Origin: Actinacidiphila acididurans
Lineage (GTDB): Bacteria > Actinomycetota > Actinomycetes > Streptomycetales > Streptomycetaceae
Assembly (NCBI RefSeq): GCF_016918855.1
Contig: NZ_JADKYB010000001.1
Location: 186,001 to 250,000, forward strand
Length of the DNA: 64,000 nt
Reading direction: 5' to 3'
The notes beneath the pieces are model-generated. The model searched no databases, was not told the origin of the DNA, and saw only the letters and a program-made list of their open reading frames with translations. The translations under genes and the position numbers were made by a program. This document shows, piece after piece, positions 25,525-34,199 of the stretch. Numbering within the stretch: position 1 is the stretch's first letter; every line of letters starts with the position of its first letter.

Positions 25525-27129
25525 TCAGAAGGTCCCGGCGCGGCGCATCGCGCGGGGTCGGCCGTCAGGGTCGGCCAGGATGCGGGCGCCGACGCCCATG
25601 ACAGCGGCGACGACGGGGGACATCTCAGGGGGCGCGCAGGGCCGCAGCCTGCCCGGCGGGCGGGGACCGCGACGGCCGCCGCGGTGCCAGGCATCCAGGG
25701 CCGCGGCGGACCGGGCGAAGGCGTCGAAGGCGGTCCGGGGCGCGCACAGGTCGTCGTCGCCTGCCTCGCCGGAACGGTCCAGGTGCTCGCGGGCCAGGCG
25801 CAGTCTCAGCTCGCGGGCGTAGGCGCGGGCGCCGTCGCCCAGGCCGCCGGGGTCACGCGGCTCGCGCGGGTCGAGGGTGTCGTCGACGACCGCGCAGGCC
25901 AGTTCGGAGTCATGGGTCCAGGAGCGCAGGTTGAAGTTGTCGGAACCGACGGCGGCCCACACGTCGTCGATGACACACACCTTCGCGTGCACGTAGACCG
26001 GTGTGCCGGCGTGATTCTCCGCGCTGTAGAGCGCGAACCGGTCGCCGCCCGCGCGTCGGAGCATTTCCACCGCGCGGATCCGGCCGATCTCGTTGAGCGG
26101 CTGTGAGAGCCTGCCGTCCTGGTCGGGAACGGGCGGGACCACCGCGATCATCCTGAGGTCCTGGTGGTCGGCCAGTGCTCGTGCGAAGCCGGCGCAGACC
26201 TCCTCGTTCCACAGGTACTGGTCTTCCAGGTAGATCAACGACCGTGCCCTGGCCAGGGCTTTGCCGTAGGCGCGGGCGATGCTGCGTTCGCCCTCCGGCG
26301 CGAAGGGGTAGCCGTGACGCAGCCGCGGGTATGTGCGCAGCACCTGCACTGCCGACCTGCCGCGCGGTTGCGGGTCGGGGAGTTGTCCGGGCAGGGGGTC
26401 GGCGCGGGTGTCCTGGCGCCGGGCGACCTGGCGCAGCCGCCCGGGCAGGCTCCGGCTGAGCGGGGAGGGGTCCTGCCACCGCTCGCGGAAGGTCGCCTCC
26501 ACGTCGCCTACGGCTGGTCCGCGCACCGCGATCTGCAGGTCGTGCCAGGGTGGGGTGGGCCCGTAGGCGGCCGCGAAGGGCTGCGCCTTGGGATCGCCGC
26601 CGTGACGGGCGTCGTCGTGGCGGCTGTGGCACAGGTCGATCCCGCCGACGAAGGCGACGTCCCGCTCCGGCCGGCCCGGGTGACGCAGAACAACGAACTT
26701 CTGATGGTGCGAACCGCCCGCGCGCACCCGCATGTCCAGCAGGCACTCCCCGCCGGCGTCCTCGATCTCCTCACCGAGGTGCGCGTTCTCCCGCTCGCTG
26801 AACGACAGCCGGTCCCAGTGGGAGCGCCACACCAGCCCCTTGACCACCACACCGCGCCGGGCCGCGTCGCACAGCACCGTCCCGATCTCCGTCCCGGGGC
26901 CGCCGAGCGGTTCGTCGGGGTCACCGCGCCAGTCGGTGAACAGCAGCAGGTCGCCGGCCCGCTGCCCCCGGATCGCCGCGAGCAGTTCGCCGAAGTACTC
27001 CGCCCCGTGCACCAGCGGACGCACCTCGTTGCCGGTGGACCAGGCCAGCCCGTCACCACGACGCTCGTCAAGCCGGGTCGCCGGATTACCGCGCTCACCG
27101 GGGGTCAGCAGCCACTTGCCAAGATCCAT
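25525..27129 (-). CDS. Phospholipase D family protein
   Basis: 534 residues with two HKD motifs, as in phospholipase D and related transphosphatidylases. The first is SHHQKFVVLRHPG (His142, Lys144), the second VHAKVCVIDD (His381, Lys383, Asp388) followed by GSDNFNLRSW. YLEDQYLWNEE resembles eukaryote-type PLD regions. No signal peptide is apparent, so the protein is probably cytoplasmic or membrane-peripheral. ATG 27129 is chosen; the gene is monocistronic and faces the Asp23 sigma operon convergently across the intron remnant. Its substrate could be phospholipid or cardiolipin; not decidable here. Confidence 0.9.
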   Translation of the reverse strand: MDLGKWLLTPGERGNPATRLDERRGDGLAWSTGNEVRPLVHGAEYFGELLAAIRGQRAGDLLLFTDWRGDPDEPLGGPGTEIGTVLCDAARRGVVVKGLVWRSHWDRLSFSERENAHLGEEIEDAGGECLLDMRVRAGGSHHQKFVVLRHPGRPERDVAFVGGIDLCHSRHDDARHGGDPKAQPFAAAYGPTPPWHDLQIAVRGPAVGDVEATFRERWQDPSPLSRSLPGRLRQVARRQDTRADPLPGQLPDPQPRGRSAVQVLRTYPRLRHGYPFAPEGERSIARAYGKALARARSLIYLEDQYLWNEEVCAGFARALADHQDLRMIAVVPPVPDQDGRLSQPLNEIGRIRAVEMLRRAGGDRFALYSAENHAGTPVYVHAKVCVIDDVWAAVGSDNFNLRSWTHDSELACAVVDDTLDPREPRDPGGLGDGARAYARELRLRLAREHLDRSGEAGDDDLCAPRTAFDAFARSAAALDAWHRGGRRGPRPPGRLRPCAPPEMSPVVAAVMGVGARILADPDGRPRAMRRAGTF

Positions 27130-27304
27130 GCGCCTGCTCTCTCTTCGCTCCGGCGGCCCTCAGTACCCGCCCTGACCACGCCTACCCGCGCCCGGGATGT
27201 CCAATGACGACGCATCGACCCGGCCGGGTGGCGCCGGGTCGCGCCGGAGCGGGTGGGGCCGTGGCCGACACCGCCGATATGGACGCTCGGTGAACGACGT
27301 CGAC

Positions 27305-28117
27305 TCAGGACGTGATGGAGGCCCGGAAGTGGTAGCGGTCGCCGCGGTAGGCGGCCAGGGTCAGTTCGAGGGGGCGGCCGTGCTGGTTGTAGGCGAGCTG
27401 ATAGGCGACGAGTACCGGTGTGGCGTCGGTGATCTCCAAGAGCTCGCGTTCGGTGTCGTCCGGCTGCCTGGCCTCCACCGAGTAGTCCGCGACCTGGGGA
27501 TTCTGCGGCGGTTCGGCGCTGCGCAGCGTCGCGAAGAGTGACGCCTCGGTGAAGTCGGTCTCCGCCAGGACGGGGCACAGCGCAAGCGGCAGCCGGTTGT
27601 GCTCGAGGACGACCACTTGGCCATCGAGGAACCGTAGCCGCCGCATCTCGAATATGGCGGCGCCGGGCCCGACGCGCAGTGTCTCGGCCTCGGCGACGGT
27701 CGCGGGCCGGACCGCGGAGTACAGCACCCGGGCACGGGTGGCGAGCCCGTGCTTGGCAGCGTAGTCGGCGAAGCCCTCGACGGTGTGCGCGCCGGTGCCG
27801 GTGCCGGGAACGTCCGGGGCGCCGCTCTTCTGCTTCTCCGGGAAGGTGGCGGACTGCGCCACGAACCAGCCGCGGGCCGCGGCCGACTCGACCATGCCCC
27901 GGGCGGCCAGATCGGTGAGCGCCGCGCGCATGGTGACGCGCGACACCTTGTACCGCGTGGCCAGCGCCCGCTCCGAGGGCAGCCGGTCTCCGCCCCGGGC
28001 GCCGTCGGCCGAGACATCGGCCCACAGACGGGCCGCCACCTGGGCATACAGCGGCAACGCGTCGTCGGTCAGCAGGCTCTGGGGGAGGCGGGAAGGCGTG
28101 GTTTCCGAAGCAGGCAT
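27305..28117 (-). CDS. GntR-family regulator (HutC/UTRA type) of the sugar operon
   Basis: 270 residues from ATG 28117. The N-terminal winged helix has YAQVAARLWADVSADGARGG, PSERALATRYKVSRVTMRAA and RGMVESAAARGWFVAQ. The C-terminal UTRA ligand domain has VLEHNRLPLALCP and ends YHFRASITS. UTRA regulators bind phosphorylated or amino sugars. It is divergent from the GatZ/AgaS operon. Two exact copies of an 11-nt repeat cover its own start codon (28115-28136), suggesting autoregulation. The long frame upstream of 28117 is antisense to gatZ and is rejected. Confidence 0.9.
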   Translation of the reverse strand: MPASETTPSRLPQSLLTDDALPLYAQVAARLWADVSADGARGGDRLPSERALATRYKVSRVTMRAALTDLAARGMVESAAARGWFVAQSATFPEKQKSGAPDVPGTGTGAHTVEGFADYAAKHGLATRARVLYSAVRPATVAEAETLRVGPGAAIFEMRRLRFLDGQVVVLEHNRLPLALCPVLAETDFTEASLFATLRSAEPPQNPQVADYSVEARQPDDTERELLEITDATPVLVAYQLAYNQHGRPLELTLAAYRGDRYHFRASITS

Positions 28118-28136
28118 ACCAGAAGCATACCAGAAG
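28115..28136. repeat. Tandem 11-nt repeat over the gntR start, probable operator
   Basis: CATACCAGAAG occurs twice in direct succession; on the minus strand this is CTTCTGGTATG twice, and the gntR ATG lies in the second copy read in that direction. The TGGT core appears again in CTGGTCTTATTGGTGG (minus strand, about 28150-28166) over the divergent promoter. TGGT half sites are typical for HutC-type GntR regulators. Confidence 0.5.
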
Positions 28137-28143
28137 GCGACTA

Positions 28144-28172
28144 TTGACGGCCACCAATAAGACCAGTTAGCG
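28144..28172 (+). promoter_or_regulatory. Promoter of the sugar operon
   Basis: TTGACG at 28144-28149 and TTAGCG at 28167-28172 separated by 17 nt form a plausible vegetative promoter facing gatZ. The spacer contains the TGGT half sites described for the adjacent repeat, so regulator binding would block RNA polymerase. Confidence 0.5.
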
Positions 28173-28237
28173 TTCCAAGCGAGCTCCGGGCCAATACGGC
28201 AATTGGGCTCAAAATGCACGACAGCAAGGGGTTGACA

Positions 28238-29533
28238 ATGCAGAGCCCGTTGGACGAGGTGGTCCGGCGCCAGAAAGCCGGACGCCCGCAGGGCATCACC
28301 TCCGTTTGTTCGGCCCATCCGCTGGTCATCGAGGCGGCAGTACAGCAGGCACGCGAGACCGGCAGTCACGTACTGGTGGAGGCGACCTCCAACCAGGTCG
28401 ACCAGTACGGCGGTTACACGGGCATGCGGCCCGCGGACTTCCGTGACCTCGTGTACCGCATCGCGGCCGCATGTGGTCTGCCACTGGACCGGGTGATCCT
28501 CGGTGGCGACCATCTCGGCCCGAACCGGTGGCAGTCCTTCTCGCCCGAGGAGGCGATGGAGCAGGCAACCGACCTTGTCACCGCCTATGCGGAGGCGGGC
28601 TTCACCAAGATCCACATGGACTGCAGCTTCCCCTGCGCCGGCGACCCCGTACCGCTGACCGACGACATAGTCGCCGCCCGCGCAGCGCGGCTGATCCGGG
28701 CGGTCGAGGACACGGTGGGCCCCGAGCGCGCCGAGCGGATCCGGTACGTGATCGGCACCGAGGTCCCCACGCCCGGTGGCGCGCACGAGACGCTCGGCGC
28801 TCTCCTCCCGACCGGGCACGAGGCGGCCCGCACGACCCTGGAGAAGCACCGGAAGGCATTCGCCGAACACGGCGTCGACGGGGTCTGGCCGCGCGTCATG
28901 GCACTGGTGGTCCAGCCGGCCGTGGAGTTCGACCACCTGCAGGTCGTCGACTACCGGCGGGAGTTGACCGAAGACCTGCGCAAGGTTCTGGACGACGAGC
29001 CCACCATGGTCTACGAGGCACACTCGACCGATTACCAGACCGCCGAGGCGCTCACCGCGCTGGTCGAGGACCACTGGGCGGTCCTCAAGGTCGGCCCGGG
29101 GCTGACCTTCGCCCTGCGCGAGGCGTTGTTCGCCCTCGCCGCGATCGAGGACGAGCTGGTGCCGGCCGCCGAGCGGTCGCGACTCCCCGAGGTCGTCGAG
29201 TGGCGGATGCTCGCCGAGCCGGCCAAGTGGGAGGGTTACTACCCGGGCAGTGCCGACGAACAGCGCCTGGCCCGCCGCTACAGCTACAGCGACCGGCTGC
29301 GTTACTACTGGCCCGACCCCGAGATCGAAGCGGCCCAGGACCGCCTGCTGCGGAACCTGTCGGCCGTGGACATCCCGCTGCCGCTGCTCAGCGCCCACCT
29401 TCCGCTCCAGTACGCCCGCGTCCGCCGCGGCGAACTCGCCGCCCGGCCGCGCGACCTGGCCATGGACCACGTCCGCGACATTCTGCGCGACTACGACCGC
29501 GCCTCCGACCCGAATCAGAAGGAGTACGTGTGA
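28238..29533 (+). CDS. gatZ: Tagatose-bisphosphate aldolase GatZ/KbaZ-like subunit
   Basis: 431 residues from ATG 28238, preceded by AAGGGG 7 nt upstream (an ATG at 28214 lacks a good site). Family motifs: GITSVCSAHPLVIEAAVQQA, VEATSNQVDQYGG, LGGDHLGPNRWQ, HMDCSF and GTEVPTPGGAHE. GatZ/KbaZ support or form part of class II D-tagatose-1,6-bisphosphate aldolase. The catalytic-type GatY homologue is five genes downstream in the same operon. The gene overlaps agaS-like by 4 nt. Confidence 0.9.
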   Translation: MQSPLDEVVRRQKAGRPQGITSVCSAHPLVIEAAVQQARETGSHVLVEATSNQVDQYGGYTGMRPADFRDLVYRIAAACGLPLDRVILGGDHLGPNRWQSFSPEEAMEQATDLVTAYAEAGFTKIHMDCSFPCAGDPVPLTDDIVAARAARLIRAVEDTVGPERAERIRYVIGTEVPTPGGAHETLGALLPTGHEAARTTLEKHRKAFAEHGVDGVWPRVMALVVQPAVEFDHLQVVDYRRELTEDLRKVLDDEPTMVYEAHSTDYQTAEALTALVEDHWAVLKVGPGLTFALREALFALAAIEDELVPAAERSRLPEVVEWRMLAEPAKWEGYYPGSADEQRLARRYSYSDRLRYYWPDPEIEAAQDRLLRNLSAVDIPLPLLSAHLPLQYARVRRGELAARPRDLAMDHVRDILRDYDRASDPNQKEYV

Positions 29534-30693
29534 CCACGCCCTCCGGCACGCTGCCCGTCGACGACGGCGCTGCCGACACCGTCCGCGAGATCGCCCAGCA
29601 GCCCGCTCTGTGGCGGGAGGTCGACCGGATCGTCGCGGCCTCCCGGGAATCGCTGGACGCCTTTCTGCGTCCGCTCCTGGCCCGCGGTGACCTGCGCGTG
29701 GTGCTCACAGGCGCCGGCACCTCCGCATTCGCCGGCCAGGTGCTCCAGCCGGCGCTGGCCCGGCGCCTGGGACGGCGCGTCGACGCGATCGCCACCACGG
29801 ACCTGGTGGCCGACCCCCGCGGTCACCTCGCCCAGGACGTGCCCACGCTGCTGGTCTCCTTCGCGAGGTCGGGTGACAGCCCGGAGTCCGTGGCGGCCAC
29901 CACCCTGGCCGAGCAGCTACTTTCCGAGGTGCACCACCTCGTGATCACCTGCAACGAGCAGGGCAGGCTGGCGCGCGATCACGCCGAGCGGCCGCATTCC
30001 CACGTGCTGCTGATGCCGGCCGGGTCCAACGACCGCGGCTTCGCCATGACATCGAGCTTCACGTGCATGACGCTGGCGGCGCTGCTCGCGCTGGGCGGCG
30101 ACGCGTACGCCGGGGTCGCCGAACGCCTGGCGCGGGCGGTCGAGTCGATCATCGAGGACGGCGCCGTCGACCGCACCGTGGGCACCCTCGTGGACCGCGC
30201 CCCCGAGCGCATCGTCTTCCTGGGCAGCGGGCCGCTGAAGGGACTCGCCGAGGAGTCGGCGCTGAAGGTGCTCGAGCTCACGGGCGGGACACTCATGGCC
30301 GTCGCGGAGTCCTCGCTGGGCTTCCGGCACGGTCCCAAGGCGGTGCTCAACGAACGTACCGTCGCAGTCGTGTACATATCCAACGATCCGTACACCTGCC
30401 AGTACGACCAGGACATCGCCGCGGAACTGCGCGCGACTCTTTCCCCCGGCAGCGTCGTGACAGTCTCCGCCGACTCTGGCGAGGGCACGGAGGGCAGCGG
30501 CGACGGCGCCTGGCTGCTTCCCGGCCTCGACGGCGTCGAGGACGTCGCTCTGGCACTGTCCGCCGTGGTGTACGCCCAGCTCATCGCCCTGCGTGCCTCC
30601 CTGGCCCGGGGCATGCGGCCCGACAACCCGTTCCCCTCCGGTGAGGTGAATCGCGTGGTGCAGGGCGTGATCCTGCACTCCCTGCAGAACTGA
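29530..30693 (+). CDS. agaS: SIS-domain aminosugar-phosphate isomerase/deaminase (AgaS-like)
   Basis: 387 residues from GTG 29530 (GTGA overlap with gatZ). Two SIS domains: VVLTGAGTSAFAGQVLQPAL with LLVSFARSGDSPESVAA in the first, and IVFLGSGPLKGLAEESALKV with AVAESSLGFRHGPKAVLNE in the second. AgaS-type enzymes convert galactosamine-6-phosphate to tagatose-6-phosphate with release of ammonia. Placement next to gatZ supports an amino-sugar route. Length fits AgaS (about 385) rather than GlmS or NagB. Confidence 0.9.
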   Translation: MTTPSGTLPVDDGAADTVREIAQQPALWREVDRIVAASRESLDAFLRPLLARGDLRVVLTGAGTSAFAGQVLQPALARRLGRRVDAIATTDLVADPRGHLAQDVPTLLVSFARSGDSPESVAATTLAEQLLSEVHHLVITCNEQGRLARDHAERPHSHVLLMPAGSNDRGFAMTSSFTCMTLAALLALGGDAYAGVAERLARAVESIIEDGAVDRTVGTLVDRAPERIVFLGSGPLKGLAEESALKVLELTGGTLMAVAESSLGFRHGPKAVLNERTVAVVYISNDPYTCQYDQDIAAELRATLSPGSVVTVSADSGEGTEGSGDGAWLLPGLDGVEDVALALSAVVYAQLIALRASLARGMRPDNPFPSGEVNRVVQGVILHSLQN

Positions 30694-30742
30694 CCAGACA
30701 GATCAACGGCGCGGATCGAAGGCGCCGGACGGAGGTACAACG

Positions 30743-31735
30743 ATGTTCCTAGGCGTCGACGGCGGGGGGACGAAGACCGCGTTCTGCCTGGTCGACCGGT
30801 CCGGGCGCGTGGTGGCGCGAGCGCAGGCGGCAAGCTCGTACTACTTCTCGCAAGGTATCGACCTTGTCGAGCGTGTGCTGAAGGAGGGCGTGACCGCGGT
30901 CTGCGCGGCGGCCGGGCTGGCACCGGCCGATATCGAGTACGCCTTCTTCGGTCTGCCCGGTTACGGAGAGGCGGCCGGCGACCTGCCGGTCCTGAACGCG
31001 GCACCGCGAGCGGTGCTCGGGCACGACCGCTACGCGTGCGACAACGACATGGTCTGCGGCTGGGCGGGTTCGCTGGGTGCGGTCGACGGCATCAACGTCA
31101 TCAGTGGCACCGGCTCGATGACGTACGGCGAGCGGCAGGGCAGGGGCGTGCGCATCGGCGGCTGGGGCGAGATATTCGGCGACGAGGGATCGGCGTACTG
31201 GATCGCGATCCGCGGCCTCAACGCCTTCTCCCGGATGAGCGACGGCCGGCTGCCCGAGGGCCCCTTGAGCGGGGTGTTCCGGCGCCACCTGGAGCTCGCG
31301 TCCGACCTCGACGTGATCGACGTCGTCCACAACCGGTGGCAGGCGGACCGAGGCCGGATCGCCGCGCTCAGCCGTTCGGTGGCCGAGGCGGCCGGCCTCG
31401 GCGACGAGGTCGCCGCAGCGATCCTCACCGAGGCCGGTCACGAACTCGCCCGGCTCGTCGAAGTCACACGTGAGCGGCTGGAGTTCGGCCCGGGCGAGAC
31501 GGTGCCGGTCTCGTACTCCGGCGGCACGTTCGGAGCCGGCGAGGTCCTGGAGGCGTTCACCGCCGGGCTGAAGAATCGTTTCACCAGCTATGAACTGCGT
31601 CACCCCCTGTACGAGCCGGTCGTAGGTGCCGCTCTGTACGCGGCGAAACTCGCCGGAACCCCGCTCCTCCGACCCGCGCTCGACGCGCTGCGCCAGGTCT
31701 CGGGTCCCCCTGCCTCTGGAGAGGACGGCCGATGA
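30743..31735 (+). CDS. BadF/BadG-type sugar kinase (N-acetylglucosamine kinase-like)
   Basis: 330 residues of the BadF/BadG/BcrA/BcrD ATPase family, with the ASKHA phosphate-1 motif FLGVDGGGTKTAFCLV, the phosphate-2 region CDNDMVCGWAG, the adenosine region GINVISGTGSM and GWGEIFGDEGSAYWI. In sugar operons this family phosphorylates amino sugars such as GlcNAc. ATG 30743 follows CGGAGG. It overlaps the next gene by 4 nt. It would supply the sugar phosphate for the AgaS-like enzyme, since no PTS is encoded here. Confidence 0.88.
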   Translation: MFLGVDGGGTKTAFCLVDRSGRVVARAQAASSYYFSQGIDLVERVLKEGVTAVCAAAGLAPADIEYAFFGLPGYGEAAGDLPVLNAAPRAVLGHDRYACDNDMVCGWAGSLGAVDGINVISGTGSMTYGERQGRGVRIGGWGEIFGDEGSAYWIAIRGLNAFSRMSDGRLPEGPLSGVFRRHLELASDLDVIDVVHNRWQADRGRIAALSRSVAEAAGLGDEVAAAILTEAGHELARLVEVTRERLEFGPGETVPVSYSGGTFGAGEVLEAFTAGLKNRFTSYELRHPLYEPVVGAALYAAKLAGTPLLRPALDALRQVSGPPASGEDGR

Positions 31736-32682
31736 ACTACGGCAAAAGAAGCTGGATCCTGTACGCGTCGCTGCTGGTCCTGTTCTGGGGTGTGTGGGGC
31801 GCCTTCTCCAACGAGCCGAACAGCAAGTACGGCTACCCCAACGAGATGATCTACATCATCTGGGCCTTCACGATGCTCATTCCCGCGTACTTCGCCATGC
31901 GCGGCAACACGTTCGACCGGCGGCCGGTCGCCGCCGTCTACGGGCTGATCGCGGGACTGACCGGCGCCGGCGGGCAGTTGCTGCTGTTCCGGGCGCTCGC
32001 CGACGGCCCGGCGTACCTGGTCTTCCCGCTGGTGTCGCTCTCCCCGGTGATCACCGTCCTCATGGCGATGGTGCTGCTGCGTGAGCGGATCACCCGGCTC
32101 GCGGTCGTGGGCGTGGTCCTGGCGCTGGTGGCGATCGTGCTGCTCAGCATTCCCGGTGGCGGGGGCGGCTCGCACGCGCACGGCCCCTGGCTGCTGATGG
32201 CGATCGGGATCTGCATCGCCTGGGGTGTGCAGGCGTTCTGCATGCGCAAGGCGGCACTCGTCGGCGTCAACGACGCGACGACCTTCGGCTGGATGACCAT
32301 CAGCGGCCTGCTGCTGGTTCCGGTGGCCTTCGCGATGATGGGCGCGTTCCCGACCCACTATCCCTGGCAGGCACCGACGCTCACCGCCGTGACCCAGGTC
32401 CTCAACGCGATCGGCGCGCTGTTCCTGGTCATGGCCTTCAGCCGGGGCAAGGCCTCGGTGGTGGCGCCGATCACCAACGCCCTGGCTCCGGTGCTGACCA
32501 TTGTCCTGTCCCTGGCGGTCTATCAGACGCTGCCCAGCGTGTGGGGCTCCATCGGCATCGTGCTCGCTCTCGGCGGCTCGACCTTGATGGTCTACAGCGA
32601 CGAGAAGGGCGGCGAGGATTCCGTGGCCCCGGGCGTGCTGGACGGCTCCGAGGACCTGGCTCCGGTCACGCAGAAGAGCTGA
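31732..32682 (+). CDS. EamA/DMT-family transporter, probable sugar uptake permease
   Basis: 316 residues with ten hydrophobic segments; the first is SWILYASLLVLFWGVWGAFS and the EamA halves repeat at about residues 10-140 and 150-290. VVAPITNALAPVLTIVLSLA belongs to the second half. The C-terminal 30 residues are hydrophilic. DMT proteins move small metabolites in or out. Its ATGA overlap with the kinase gene and position inside the operon suggest it imports the sugar, an unusual choice where a PTS or ABC system is normal. Confidence 0.85.
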   Translation: MNYGKRSWILYASLLVLFWGVWGAFSNEPNSKYGYPNEMIYIIWAFTMLIPAYFAMRGNTFDRRPVAAVYGLIAGLTGAGGQLLLFRALADGPAYLVFPLVSLSPVITVLMAMVLLRERITRLAVVGVVLALVAIVLLSIPGGGGGSHAHGPWLLMAIGICIAWGVQAFCMRKAALVGVNDATTFGWMTISGLLLVPVAFAMMGAFPTHYPWQAPTLTAVTQVLNAIGALFLVMAFSRGKASVVAPITNALAPVLTIVLSLAVYQTLPSVWGSIGIVLALGGSTLMVYSDEKGGEDSVAPGVLDGSEDLAPVTQKS

Positions 32683-32857
32683 TCGCCGCTCGGGTGTTCC
32701 GGCCGGTACGGATGGGACACGCCATCCGTACCGGCAGCCCCGGGCAGCCGCGCCGGGCGTCCTGCGCACCGGAGGGACCTGACCGGCCGGGTCGACCGGA
32801 CGGACCGGAGCGACCGGAGCGACCGTCAAAGCGATATGAAAGCGAGGGATTGTCCCC

Positions 32858-33706
32858 ATGCCCCTGGTTCCGACGCGTGAACTCGTCTCGAAAGCCGCCG
32901 CTGCCGGCCGGGCCGTCGCCGCCTTCAACGTGATCACGCTGGAGCACGCAGAGGCGATCACCGCCGGTGCGTCGGCAGCGGGCAGCCCGGTGATCCTGCA
33001 GATCAGCGAGAACGCCGTGCGGTTCCACGGCGGGCGGGTCGCGCCGATCGCGCGGGCCGCGGCCGAGGTAGCCCGGGCCTGCGATATCGACGTCGCGTTG
33101 CACCTGGACCATGTGACGGACATGCGGCTGCTGCGTACGGCGGCGGACGCCGGCTTCTCGTCCGCCATGTTCGACGCCGGTGCCCAGCCGTACGCGGACA
33201 ACCTTGCGGCCACCCGTGCCGCGGTGGAGTGGGCCCATGGCGCCGGGGTGTGGCTGGAGGCCGAACTCGGCTATGTGGGCGGCAAACCCGACGCCCCAGC
33301 GAGCGCTCACGCGGCCGGAGTGCGCACCGATCCGCGGGAGGCGGCGAGCTATGTCGCGGATACCGGCGTGGACGCCTTGGCCGTCGCCGTCGGCAGCAGC
33401 CACGCGATGACCGATCGCTCGGCCTCCCTGGACCACGAGCTGATCGAACGACTTCGAGAGGCCGTCCCGGTTCCACTGGTCCTGCACGGTTCGTCGGGCG
33501 TCGGCGACGAAGAACTGCGCCGAGCCGTCCGGGCGGGCATAGTCAAGATCAACATCGGGACCGCCCTCAACATCGCCTTCACCCGCGCGGTCCGCGAGAC
33601 CCTGGCGGCGAACCCCGATCTCACCGACCCCCGCCCCTACCTCGCCCGCGGCCGGGAGGCGATGGCGGAGACCGTACGTCTGCTGCTCGGCGTGGTGAGC
33701 GGCTGA
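32858..33706 (+). CDS. gatY: Class II tagatose/fructose-bisphosphate aldolase (GatY/KbaY-like)
   Basis: 282 residues. Class II aldolase signatures are present: AAFNVITLEHAEAITAGASA, the Zn/catalytic motif ALHLDHVTDM (Asp and His of LDH), EAELGYVGG, VLHGSSGVG with the second zinc His, and VKINIGTALN at the phosphate site. Normal enzymes often have LDHH; here LDHV. It would split tagatose-1,6-bisphosphate into dihydroxyacetone phosphate and glyceraldehyde-3-phosphate. A 175-nt gap separates it from the permease, but the strand and function are the same. No tagatose-6-phosphate kinase is encoded in the cluster. Confidence 0.92.
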   Translation: MPLVPTRELVSKAAAAGRAVAAFNVITLEHAEAITAGASAAGSPVILQISENAVRFHGGRVAPIARAAAEVARACDIDVALHLDHVTDMRLLRTAADAGFSSAMFDAGAQPYADNLAATRAAVEWAHGAGVWLEAELGYVGGKPDAPASAHAAGVRTDPREAASYVADTGVDALAVAVGSSHAMTDRSASLDHELIERLREAVPVPLVLHGSSGVGDEELRRAVRAGIVKINIGTALNIAFTRAVRETLAANPDLTDPRPYLARGREAMAETVRLLLGVVSG

Positions 33707-34113
33707 GCCGTGCGGTGTCGGCCTGAGCATCGTCGGCGCTTGCTGGATCCGTGCTGGATCACCCGCCGGTTTCGTGCCGACGCCGCAGGCCGCGGCTTTG
33801 CGGTCAGCGTGCCCCTTCAACCGTCTCCGGTGTCGCCGCGGCGGTGGCCTGGCGTGACCGGATCACTGTGCGGTGCAGCTCGAGCGGCTCGAACAAGGGC
33901 CGGGCTCTCGCCACGATGAGCTCCTCCGAGCTTGTTCTGCTTTGACGGACACGATCGGTGTGGTGGTCGGTCCGGCTCGGATGGTGCAACGGCATTGCTG
34001 ACGCGAACCAGGACGTCCGGGTCCACCGCCTCGGCCAAGGTGATCGGCTGCGCGCGTTCTTCACCGGAAAAGCCCAGCTCGTCATCTCTACCCGCTTGTC
34101 AAGGGACAGTTCG
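33707..34113. other. Intergenic region, no supported gene
   Basis: About 400 nt between the aldolase and the IS21 left end. Minus-strand frames (for example ELIVARARPLFEPLELHRTV near 33900) may be a gene remnant, but I cannot identify one. Confidence 0.35.
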
Positions 34114-34199
34114 ATCTCCCCGCTGGCGGACATCTGGCCTCCCCGCTGGTGGACGTCAAAGATCCTCGGGTGGACAGCGTTTCTCCCCAGTGGGTGGGG

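Noticed and set aside
28150-28166. A DasR (dre) site in the sugar operon promoter.
   Set aside because: Only one half (ACTGGTCT on the minus strand) matches; the second half is not its reverse complement.
28141-29470. Extension of the GntR frame far upstream on the minus strand.
   Set aside because: It is antisense to gatZ and its sequence is a shadow; ATG 28117 gives the normal family N-terminus.
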